A DNA stretch of 64,000 bases from Kryptolebias marmoratus (Eukaryota; Chordata; Actinopteri; Cyprinodontiformes; Rivulidae), in contig NC_051431.1 in NCBI RefSeq assembly GCF_001649575.2, forward strand, positions 15,311,183-15,375,182, read 5' to 3'. The position numbers were made by a program, and so were the translations under genes. The notes beneath the pieces were generated by a model, which was given only the letters and a program-made list of their open reading frames with translations, ran no database searches and had not been told where the DNA came from. Within the stretch, counting starts at the first letter, position 1; the number at the start of each line of letters is the position of its first letter. Shown here in pieces: positions 33,979 to 44,224 of the stretch.

Positions 33979-35703
33979 TATGATAAATGTACACCGTATT
34001 TTGTGGAAAATTTACACTATCTGTGCTTCTTCTGGCCTTGGGGCTCGAGCAAGTATTGTGAAACAAGGTTTTTGATGATTTCATGAATCACAGATCAGGT
34101 ATAATCAACATAAGTTACTTGTTTTATAGTAATTTAGAGATTTGCTCTTAAAAAGAAAATTAGGCTGGTGAACAATTGACATATGGAATGTTTTAAATAC
34201 CACATTCACATAGCACTTTCTTCAATAAACCTCATATATCGTCTGTTTGTGTGTATTTGTGTGGTCTGATCAGTTCATAACCTTTGCCACCAGTCATTTC
34301 TTGACATTTTTCAGCTTGCATGTCCGTACTTGCTGCCTGCTACTCGATTATCTGATAACAAGCATTAGACCTGGGGGTTTTTCCATTAGGTATCAGGATT
34401 TTTTTTTTCCAAAGGACACAAGTGAAATTGTGTAATGGTTCATCTGTCAATATGTGGTGAGGAGGTTTGTAGGTTCATCTCTCACATCTGATTCATGTGT
34501 TCTCAGATGTGCATGAGTGAGTTTGCCTGGTAAGGGGTGGTACTCTATAAAAGTGTGGAGTTGAGACGCCTTTTTTGTGCCCCCCGGCGCAAATACGCAC
34601 ACCATCAACAATCAAAGTCTCGGAGAATCAGTAGCGAGGCCAGGCAAGTGGGTAGAAAGTAAGACTGCAAACTGCCCACCCACAGAGACACCCGCACATC
34701 AACACCTGCAAAACGGCATGAGCCATTTCAGTTTCACTAAGAAGGTCAGAGCACAGACGTGTGTGTTGTAGGAATGATTCAGTTCCCCAACGTAAGGAAA
34801 CACATTTGCCTTTCAAAACCTTTATGTGGGGGAGCTAATTGCCATTCCAAACATAAACTTGGGTTGCCCTCAGTCCAGCTGGATTCTCGACACTTTTTTT
34901 TTTCTCATGCATTGTATAAATTTCTTATTTTCTTTCCACAAATGCAATCAGACCAAACAGTTGAAAAGAGTTTACCGAAGGGCGGCTGGATGTCTCGGGT
35001 CCTGTGACGCAAAATGTGTCTGGTCCAAAGGCACCCTAATGCCAAGAATCTCAAGTTGCAAAAGTTTATTTCCGAGAGATTACAAATGAGGCGTTAGGGT
35101 TGATTCTGTTGACCTGACCTGCTTGGGTAAAAAGAAATGAATAAAAGAATGTTTGAAAGGTTTTAAAATTTCCATTTGCTCATAATAGCTTCCTTCTATT
35201 AAATATCACAAATCTATACTGAATGATGCAGTTAATTTCCCAGTATGTGCATGGACATTTATCATAGGGTATTAATTTTATCTGGGGTTAATGAATGAGA
35301 CAAGCATGTTACTGTTTTAATAAGGCAATTGATTGGGTCTGTAACACAAATGTCCTAGAGCTGAATATAAATTGTTACTGTATGAAGATAAATATCTTAG
35401 TACTGTCAACTTTTCACCATTTTGAGTTGTTTAAAAGGCTTGCTGTTTTGGTAATGATTTAACTATTTTACTTATTTTCATTGTATTATTATTAGGTACA
35501 AACAACCAACGTTTATATTCATAAATACCCAAATAAATAAATAACAATCAGCCTCGAGTGCATTTTTTTGACAGTGTTAATCTGTAAACAATGTTGACAT
35601 TCCAAGCCAAAGTCAGGAGGACAACTTCACAAAAGCATAATTCAAAAATCCAAGATGAGACAAGAAAGCTGGACTTAAACAAGCTTTGTTAGATCATTCT
35701 GTC
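33979..35703. other. Unique sequence
   Basis: No gene recognised. A weak tRNA B-box-like string (AGGTTCATCTCTCAC near 34470) is noted but has no credible A box or cloverleaf. Open frames at 34577-35089 have no recognisable domain. Confidence 0.4.
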
Positions 35704-36075
35704 TTGAAGGAATAGTTCCGATATTTTGAAGTGGGGCTCAAAAGTGATGACAAATTACTATCTCACCTGTTGTAGATGCTGTAGCTCTTTGAACGACCTC
35801 AGAGTTTTGCTCTAACCAGACTGACAAGCTCAGAGCTCGTCCAAGTGGGATCAAGACCACATCGGATCATTGCCATCTTAAAACAGCTTCACTCTCAAAC
35901 ACAATCAATAGTATCTGTGCAATCAGTTGTTTTATAAATGTTTAGACCTCCAATAATTTGTCATAATATGGTTATGTCGATAGAATTATACGGTTATTTG
36001 CAAGAGGCAGTAGAAGCCAGCTGTAAGACTTCCGGTGCAGCCTGGGTCACTTTCAACAGAAAATAACTGAGTAAT
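35704..36075 (+). mobile_element. TTAA-ended inverted-repeat element, copy 8, interrupted
   Basis: Left arm GGAATAGTTCCGATATTTTG and AAGTGGGGCTCAAA; centre CTTCCGGTGCAGCCTGGGTC (copy-3 subfamily). It is interrupted at 36076 by a family-C retroelement and resumes at 36359 with TAATGCAAAACTG, matching the corresponding part of copy 6 (GTAATGCAAAACTG). The right arm is missing. Confidence 0.65.
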
Positions 36076-36358
36076 CCATCCATTCATCCATTTTCTTTAC
36101 CAGCTTATCCTTTCTGGGTCGCGGGGAGCTGGTGCCTGTCTCCAGCCATCACTGTGCGCGAGGTGGGGAACACTCTGGACAGGTCGCAAGTTCATCACAG
36201 GGCCACAAAGAGACAAACGAGACAAACAACCATTCACTCTCTCACTCACAGCTAGGGAGAATTTTTGAGTTACTAATTAATCTAGCATGCGTGTTTATGG
36301 TCTAAGGGAGGAAACCGGAGGACACGGAGGAAACCCACATGTGCACAAGGAGAACAAA
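36076..36358 (-). mobile_element. Retroelement family C, nested copy 4 with target duplication
   Basis: Begins CCATCCATTCATCCATTTTC (the tail, reversed), then CTGGTGCCTGTCTCCAGCCA, GACAGGTCGCAAGTTCATCA, AGGAAACCGGAGGACACGGA and GTGCACAAGGAGAACAAA. TAAT occurs at 36072-36075 and 36359-36362, consistent with a 4-bp duplication. At about 283 bp it is the fullest family-C copy in the window, but it is 5'-truncated relative to any autonomous element. Confidence 0.65.
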
Positions 36359-36379
36359 TAATGCAAAACTGAAAAAAAA

Positions 36380-37075
36380 GAAGACCTGTGTTCTTTAGGC
36401 CCTTTTCACAAAACAATTTTGCAATAAAGCCACAAAGGCAAGCCCTTCTTTAAGCTGCCGCTGGCTGTTCAGAAATCACCAGGTGAGCCAGCCATGTCCT
36501 ACCATAGGGTGAACTTTCACAATTAAAGCCGGGATTGCAGAACCAAGGAGGTGCGGTGTATAATGTGGTATGACACAAAACACAGCGCACACAAAGGTTT
36601 GAACACGGACACCCTCAGGCCAGCCTACCTTCACCTGACTGTTTCAGCTCTGTGACTACATCCATTGGTGGCTGAGGGGCATAGCAGTGTTGGGTTGATT
36701 TTAACTCATCCATACTGCCTCAGCCCTTTCATCTTACCAAGATGAGAAGAAGGCACCTCAGGCTCTGTTTGAAAGTGTTATGGAAAAAGCAACTTCTGTT
36801 TAAAGTTTGCACATTACCGTCCTGGAAAGAGTGTCCCTTATGTTTGAGATGCAGGTGAGTTGCTGAATCTTGCCCCGCCAGTATTTAGCCATGCGTCCAT
36901 GTAGCCTCTGTTTCGTTTCCCCTATGTACAGGTTTGAACACTCTTCCCTGAACAGAGTTGCACGAACCACACCACTCAGCTTGAGTTTGGGTGTCTTACC
37001 TTTGGAGTCATCAAGAAACAGGAGAATGAGTCCAGCTACCTTTTATTTCGTGTCCTAGATGACTGAGACTCTACA
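36380..37075 (-). mobile_element. Penelope-like retroelement fragment
   Basis: A minus-strand GIY-YIG remnant (36800-37009) is followed by non-coding sequence towards 36380. On the other side, 37045-37075 has the terminal motif GTCCTAGATGACTGAGACTC. The 5'-truncated arrangement with a terminal motif next to the broken ORF fits known Penelope-like insertions, but the exact borders are inferred. Confidence 0.55.
36800..37009 (-). pseudogene. Penelope-like element GIY-YIG endonuclease remnant
   Basis: On the minus strand a 69-codon frame ends at TAA (36800-36802). It contains KTPKLKLSGVV, then EECSNLYIGETKQRLHGRM, then DTLSRTVMCKL. From memory, Penelope-like elements of animals carry a C-terminal GIY-YIG nuclease with the block C..LYIGETK..LH.R; the YIG and the following ETK and Arg are all visible. 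The upstream reverse transcriptase is not recognisable, and the downstream part of the nuclease domain (including the catalytic Glu region) is cut off by the stop, so the remnant is inactive. The forward frame at 36870-37058 is its antisense shadow. Confidence 0.7.
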
Positions 37076-38778
37076 TCATCCCAAAATCCAACTCAAACCC
37101 ACATGCTACACTTTCCCATATTTCTGTGCATTCTACTAAAAGTACAATAAAAACTAAAGCCCTTCTTTTCTTACCTTTTACCATTTGCAGCTTTTTCACC
37201 CGTTTTAAGCTCCTGTATGTTTTAACTTTTAGCTAGATTGTTGTGTAATCCTTTTGTGCCAAAGTAAAGCGAGGGTAAATCACACCTAACTATAAATGTT
37301 AAATGCTATTTTCATGTTAATGTGTGGTCAATGTGTGCTGCATAAGCTGCCAAGTCACTGACTCACTGTGTTAGTACCGTACACTTGGTTCTCAGACTGG
37401 AACGGACACTGACGCTGCTTCTTTTACAGCAGTCAGCAGGTGGCAGCAACACATCACCAAGGCAGACTTTACTAGAAAGGGGGGCAGCTTCTACACACCT
37501 TTCTAAGCATGAAAAAGTGTTTTGTAAACAATAAAAACAACCTGGAAAAAAAAAAAAAAAAGAAAGAAACGAATGCCTGATGACTGGTGTTCTTTCTCAG
37601 CAGGGCTTACATTTCTGGGGGATTTATAAACTGATAGAAACCAAATGAAAAAACAACATGTGACATGATTAAAGAACGTTTTAAGAAAAGGGATTGTTGA
37701 CAGGATGGAAAAAGTGTAGGCAGACTGGAAAATATTGTTTTATTTATGGCATAAATGTCAGAGGTTTAGATACTTCTGCTTCAATAACATGCCCCTCCTT
37801 AAAGCTTGTGTTATTTTATGTGCCGTTGTAACCAAATATACTGAGGCTGTCATTGTTCTGTATTTCTGCTTGGCTTCACATGACCGTGCAGTCCTTTCAT
37901 ACAGGCCAGACCTATTGAGGGTCAATGACCAAGAGTTAAGAAGTGTTATGGGGTAAACTCAGCTGACATTAAACCACATTTTCAAAATATATATCTATTT
38001 CCATGAATTCAGTATACAGTCAAACCTGTGTATGTTGGCCTTCATGACAATGTGGGCCATTTTCAGACAATTAAACCTGAGGTATGCCTCACTGGCAGCT
38101 TTTAGGCACAAAGACTTGTTTTCTTTTAGTTTTTTTTTTCTCCAGTTTTTTAAATTTCTTTCACACTACCCTGCAACAAGAAGGCAAAAATCCAAGTTGT
38201 GAAAGTTTCACGAGTGGAACCAAAAAAACGAGCAAAAATCTGTTTGTGCTTCTCCTAAGTAATCTCAGCCGAGTGGAGTGGGACTACTTCTGCTTTAAAA
38301 ACAAAGCTCCACCTCAGACAGAGGAAATGGAAGGGCTTTAAGAAAAAGGAAGGGAGGCCCCTTGGTACCAAGGAGAAGTTCCAGCAGGGGTGAAGAATGC
38401 TATTCAAATGAAATCAAAAAGACTGTCTGGTACACGATGTACTGTACAATAACACACTTCAGCTCACGTACCCACCCTGCCGTTCAGAGAGGAAACAGGA
38501 GGAGCTCCTGTCTCTCTTTCTCATTCAGAACTGACCATATAGTTGTTTTTTTTGTTGTTTTTTTGTTTTGTTTTATTGACTCACTGTAGATATTTGAGCT
38601 CAGGATATAAAAAATGTTCTCAAACTTTAAATGAACTGTTCTGAGACAAGCCAAACACTGGAGTAAAACTTTTCCACTTGGTGTTGCAAGAATCCACTGA
38701 TGGATATTGTGATGTTGCCCTTTTGCATTAGCTGCTCCAGTCATATGCATTAAAATATAAATTCACCAGCACAAAAAA

Positions 38779-38781
<3 letters not shown>
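37076..38781. other. Unique sequence
   Basis: A runs near 37545-37562. Forward frames at 37735-37956, 38084-38341 and 38362-38589 have no recognisable domain. Confidence 0.4.

Positions 38782-38833
<52 letters not shown>
38782..38833. repeat. (AT)n microsatellite ending in an unknown base
   Basis: About 26 AT dinucleotides, followed by a single N at 38834. The N suggests an assembly join or unresolved length at this repeat. Confidence 0.97.
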
Positions 38834-38834
38834 N

Positions 38835-39054
38835 GCAAGGTGGTAGTGCCTGATAAAATTATCTCATAACTCTGAAAGGGGCATAAACACTTTCAGAAAG
38901 ACTTTAGCTAGGAAGTTACTTTGTGCCTGAATCAAGTCTGTGACATTTGTCTATGGGGTCGATTTTTTCTTTTGAAAGTTCAAAAAGAGGCATAATGCTT
39001 CTCTGAACTTAGCAACCAAGTTTCAGCAAGAACTATGCGGTTCTTGTTTCGCAG
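38835..39054. other. Flank of inverted-repeat element copy 9
   Basis: No clear feature; it may include the decayed left half of copy 9. Confidence 0.3.
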
Positions 39055-39400
39055 GACTGAAGCAGAAATATTTTAATATTCCAGACTACACCACAAGTGC
39101 TACAGCTAGCTGCTGCCACTATTTGTGTTCACAAATCTTCATTTTATGTAATAACTGCATGTTGAGAAACTGACATTAATGTAAAGGTTTACAAAACAGT
39201 GTCCATATAAACTGCTGGGATTTTTTTAAATTAAAATTGGTTTAAAATGGCAGTATTCCCCTTTAATCTTGATTCCACTCAGACTAGCTATTTGCTTATC
39301 AGTTTGGTCAAAATTAAACTCTATTTTCTTATTTTCTAACTACAGTCGTTCACAAAATGCTGTCTACAACAGGGGTGATGTTATTGCTTTCAGTGATTCT
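39055..39400 (-). mobile_element. TTAA-ended inverted-repeat element, copy 9 (one arm)
   Basis: Centre GTGCTACAGCTAGCTGCTGC (same orientation as copy 1), then CTCAGACTAGCTATTTGCTT, CAAAATTAAACTCTATTTTC and GCTGTCTACAACAGGGGTGA. The left arm is not recognisable and the right terminus is decayed. Confidence 0.55.
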
Positions 39401-42234
39401 TGTTATTTATTTCTTCGCAGGTTAATATAAGAGTTCACAAATTTAAACAAAACTTGAGAAGTTGGAGACCTGCTTAAGAGAAAAGTAAGAAATCTTGGCA
39501 GAGATTTCTTTCTAGATAAAAAAACAACTGTGAAAGGGTGACCACTCTTATCACATTTCTTCTTTTTTTCTTTTTTTAATTGTTAGTTTTACTTAAAAAA
39601 CAGTTTAAGTTTAGATATTTGAAGGATTTTGTTAGTTACACTGAAACTACTTTGTTCAGGTAAGAAAAAAAAAACATTAACTACAACTTTTACAGTTACC
39701 GTTACTGGTCTCTATAAATTACTACTGAGCGAAAACATTGGGAGTGGCAATGCAAAGTATTAGCTGAGTAATACAAAAATGACTAAAATTAACTTATTTT
39801 TTCTTTCATATAACTGGGCTGCCTGAAAGGGTTTTGGAGGACCAGTCATTTTAGTTCTTTTTTTTTTTTTTGGTTTGATGCACCAGATTATCACCACCTT
39901 CAGGACAATTGTAGGTCATGAATGACAAACACAGATTATGCTTATCTTTTATTCAATTGTTTGTTTCTTCTCTTGAGGCGAGCTCCGTGACATACTTCCT
40001 GCCTTTATGCAAGAGTCCACTTGAGGTGTTTGGTTTCTCACAATAGCACCCAGTGTTTGACCTCGCCCTCTCACCGGACTGGCTGTGACATGTTTTGCAA
40101 AGTGTTCGTCTGTTAAGTGACACTTTAACACTCCTCCTGGTTCATGTCACGGTTAGCGTGGACACGTTTGACGCAGCTGTAAGGCCCACCTCTTCAGTGG
40201 AGTCTGAGGTGCTAAATTTGTTTCTTGTTCAGCAAATATAACCCATAGAAAACAATGTACACCTCACATTTACGCAGTCACCTCTAATGGTCATACATCC
40301 TGTCAAATCACAAGCCTTCTTAGGCAGTTGGTCAGTTATGGTAAAGTACTGCCACTTACATTCACTTCGAAGTGTAATCTTATTGATGGTTTCTCCTATA
40401 AAGACAACAGAGCAGCCTGTAATTTTTTTGCCTTTCTCTGGCTAGAACCCATTGCTTGGTTTATTGATACACTATATTTATGTGGACATATTTTTCCTAG
40501 ACTCAAGCAGCAGTAGATAATGTGATATTGTATATATAGGACTTTCAGAGTAACCTAGCATGTAACACCTTCCGTGCTGCTTAAAAAGGAGGTTTAAATT
40601 AAGAGAATACTCAATCCACTACACCACATACGTGGGTGGACCAAACTTTGTACTGACTGTTATGCAGCAGCAGAAATGTAAATTTAAATAAAAGTTACTT
40701 CCTTGTTGTACAGTGAATGCATAGCCAGTCAGAAAGTATGCTTTCACATGCATTACCTTATCTGTGAAAGCAGAGATCGGTAACACAGATTTTTTTTTAA
40801 ATTATTATTATTATTCTTGTCTTCCAATATGCATTTTTTTTAGAACTTTATGATTTGCTGATTGGTTTACAGACGAACCAGTACATGATCCCAATTTAAA
40901 AGTAATACTACTGATCGGTTACTAACGTAAGAAACAGTGTTTGTATCACAGAGCTTTGAATCTTGAGACTCTAGACTGGGAGCAACATAATAACATGGCC
41001 AAGTTTAATTATAAAACAAAACCTGTTGGTTCAAAACCTCAGGAGAAAAAAAAAAAACTTACTTTCACCATTTTTACCTCTGTATTTAAAACTAAAGCTT
41101 AAAGTCCCCCTAACTGCATTTACTGTAGAGCAATGTAAGAACTGGTTTATAAATCTCAGACCTTTCATGCAAGAATTTGTATCCTGTTCACTAAAACACT
41201 TCTCGGTCACTCTTGGATAATGTTTAGGCAATAAAAACTACCTGTTTATGCTCAGGAAACCCAAGGTTTATCACGTTCAAGGAAACACTTTCCCGTTTCT
41301 TAACAAACTTTTCAATTGCCTTTACTTCTACAGTGTGATATTACAATAAAAACAATAAAAATCATTTTTCTGAAGTGTTTTCTTGCTGCTCCATCTGTTG
41401 TAAAACTTTAGCTGAAGTCTTTAGGGGTTGCATTGCGGAAAGTATTAGTCTGCACGTGAAAAACTTTTAACGGTTCAGAACCGAATATGCATTTAGCACT
41501 CTCATTTGCATAAAATGATTAATTGTACAGCTTTACCCACTCATTGCATGCTTACTAGAACAAATGCAGTTAACAGATAGATGTGAATCCGAGACAGATT
41601 ATTAAGAGTGAAAGTATGGTGTCAAACTGTGCCCGTGCTCTGTTATGTGACTGTTTTTCATGTAACATGTTCTAATAGATGCAAACAGAGCTACAGTACA
41701 TCAACCTTTATGAACTCTCGAGTCAATCTTTAGTTCTCTATGCACCCTTTCCAAAACAAAAAAGTTTTTGGGAAATTTCATAAACAATGTAAAATGCTCA
41801 GAGTTTAAGGCTTTGGGTTTTTTTGCTTCCTTTGCACTTTTTTGAAGAGGTGGCTGTAGAGTGTAAATAAAACCCAGCTATTTCAAGAGTCTCATTTGTG
41901 AAATGTTGTAGAAATCGCAAGCTAATGACCAAAAGGCAAATTCGGAGGCTAAATTATGTTCTTTGAATGGCTCTAAAATGACCAGAAATCATTTTTGAGT
42001 ATTTTGATAAACCAGATTATTTAAAATGTATGTAAGATATAAATTTACTTTTCTTAAATGAGGCACATCTACAGTCTAACAAAACATTTTTCCAAATTTT
42101 AGAGTACAAGTAGTGCATGGTAGTGAGCCACAAAAAATAAATAGATAAATGAAACTAACATATGTCCCCGCCACCTTGTATGCCAGAGATAAAAGAAAAG
42201 ATCTAACATGAACTTTTAGTGCTCAAACTGTGTT
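39401..42234. other. Long unique stretch
   Basis: AT-rich, with small frames only (60-66 codons at 39949-40131, 40328-40516 and 41026-41231), none with a recognisable domain. A short TTA/ATT run lies near 40803-40815. Confidence 0.4.
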
Positions 42235-42505
42235 GGGAGTGACTGTCGTCCACTACCGCTTAGTTTTTTAGCTAAATATCTGTAACATTAACTGAGAAAC
42301 AGCTATTTGTTGTTGGCTAAGGTCAATCACCCAGGGCAACCATTTTGAATCTGGCTGATTTCAAAAGTTGTGTAGATGTACATCTAATGATTCTTTTTTT
42401 AAGAGTTTCATTATAATCTGTCCAGTGGTTCATGAGATATTTTCTAAAAGGCAGCCCAACAAATACAGGTCACAGACACATACAGAGTGAGATAATAGAT
42501 CATGA
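42235..42505 (+). repeat. Dispersed repeat family A copy
   Basis: Plus-orientation unit with GTGTTGGGAGTGACTGTCGT, GCTAAATATCTGTAACATTA, GCAACCATTTTGAATCTGGC, TAGATGTACATCTAATGATT and GTCCAGTGGTTCATGAGATA. Confidence 0.65.
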
Positions 42506-42937
42506 GTACACTGTGTTGCCCCACCCTTATGAACTTTGCTAACAACTACTGCCTTAAGATATTACTTTTATGTTCTTAGCCAAATTTGCTCTAAGCCGCT
42601 CATTAAAATTTAAAACATTCATCTTAAACCAAACCTAATTTAGATCAAAAATTCAATTTTTGACCCTCTTACGTGATAAAAAAAACTTGATCACTGTCTT
42701 TGTAGTCGCTCCAGACTAATGGTCATAAATTATGAGGTGATTCAGCCTTCGTCAGACATCTGTCTGACTTTTGAGATCATAAAGCACTTCAGCGTGGATG
42801 GAAGAAAACAATAAACCTATGGACTTAAACCACTTGAGCACACACACACACGTACACACACCAAGTAAACCAGCAGACACTGATGTCAGCCAAAATTCAT
42901 TGCACATACTCAGCCAGTGTCATAAAAACCATACCCT

Positions 42938-42938
<1 letters not shown>
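42506..42938. other. Unique sequence
   Basis: No gene recognised; the frame at 42798-43055 depends on the CA repeat. Confidence 0.4.

Positions 42939-42985
<47 letters not shown>
42939..42985. repeat. (CA)n microsatellite
   Basis: About 23 AC dinucleotides, preceded by a shorter CA-rich patch at 42839-42858. Confidence 0.98.
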
Positions 42986-42988
<3 letters not shown>

Positions 42989-43172
42989 CTACACGTCTAT
43001 ATGTGTTATGGGAACTCAACTTTTTATCGTCATTTGCCGGGACCACCTTTTCTAAAGGTTCAGGAGTCATGAAAAAAGTCAAGTGTAACAACCAAAGCCG
43101 TGTTAGCCTATACATGCGTTAAAATACTTGAAATTGTAAAGTACCACAAGGAGCCTATCAGGATCATGCTTC

Positions 43173-43295
43173 ATGGGGACCTATTCATTTTCTGATATTC
43201 ATGGCTGATGGGGACCTCATTTGCATATGTTTTCCATATTTCACACAAACACCATTTACTTAATGGGGACTTTGGTAATATTACTTAATGGTGAC
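43173..43295. repeat. Irregular ATGGGGAC motif cluster
   Basis: ATGGGGAC occurs at 43173, 43208 and 43263 and as ATGGTGAC at 43288, with spacings of 35, 55 and 25. It looks like part of a decayed interspersed repeat; class unknown. Confidence 0.35.
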
Positions 43296-43822
43296 CTAAA
43301 TATTATTGGTAAAACTTAGCTATTTAAATTAAATGGTATAATTTCATAATCTTCAGTATCATTACTTGATTAAAAACAAAACATTTAAACCAGTCAACCA
43401 CATAAAGAAACCTGACTACTAGATGCCTATCTACTACTGGTTACATGTATATTGAACATGTTAGTCATGGAAACTCAATGACAACAGATAAGTTTACATT
43501 GCAAAAGTCCACTTTTATTTAACTGACAACTTCAAATAAAGGCAGCCAAAGGCAACAGAAGCAGAGCAAACTTAAAGAACAATAACATCAAAAAACCTAC
43601 CTGTAAATTTTAAGTTAAGTAAAACAGCTTACTCAGATATGAACTGATACATTCAGCTGCCTCAGCACATCTATATATGTGTAATAACAAATATTTGCTC
43701 CTGTTTTCCCAACCGAGCTAAATTTACTGAATGTCTCACCACAATGTAGATAACTGATCTGAGGTAATACTAGCTAAATTAATTACTCTTTTCTCACCTG
43801 CTTCCTGGTGAGAACAGGAACT
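43296..43822. other. Unique sequence
   Basis: AT-rich; no gene or repeat recognised. Confidence 0.4.
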
Positions 43823-44224
43823 CTGGAGATGTGGAGGTATACACTTGAAAAATGAGAGATGTGAGTCAGTTGTAGGAAGACAGAGTACCTGTGTGTTAAT
43901 GAGAGGGAGGCAGGTGGAGCAGTGAGGCTACGAGGAGCAGAGGTCACACAGGTGCAGGACTTCAGGTACTGAGGGTCGACTCTCCAGGAAAATGGGGAGT
44001 GTGGTAAAGAGGTGAAGAAGAGAGTCCAGGCAGGATGGAGTGGATAGAGAAAGGTTTCAGGAGGTATTTGTGACAAAAAGGTGGCAGCAAAGGGAAAAGA
44101 AAATGTTTACAAAACAGTGATGTTTTATGTTTGGGAGACAGTGGGACTGACAAAAAGACAGGAGACAGAACTGGAAGTGGCAGAGCTGAAGATGTTGAGA
44201 CTCTCCTATAAAGACAGAAACTGA
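43823..44224 (+). pseudogene. Non-LTR retrotransposon reverse-transcriptase ORF, C-terminal region
   Basis: One plus frame starting LEMWRYTLEK keeps register for 134 codons. Readable blocks are RKTEYLCVNEREAGGAV, EVTQVQDFRY, KEVKKRVQAGWSG, DKKVAAKGKENVYKTV and GLTKRQETELEVAELKMLRL. From memory this is the region downstream of the catalytic reverse-transcriptase core in abundant teleost LINEs (the QVQ.F.YLGST and LTKRQE.ELEVAELKMLR blocks). Four in-frame stops interrupt it: after YTLEK, after EM, after DFRY (replacing the Leu of YLGS) and after AGWSG (replacing Trp). A few codons are missing after YKTV. The reverse frames at 43783-44339 are shadows. The clade is not assigned. Both ends are truncated. 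Confidence 0.75.

Noticed and set aside
34435..34560. Possible tRNA-derived SINE (AGGTTCATCTCTCAC as a B box)
   Set aside because: No convincing A box at the right spacing, no cloverleaf and no tail; too weak to call.
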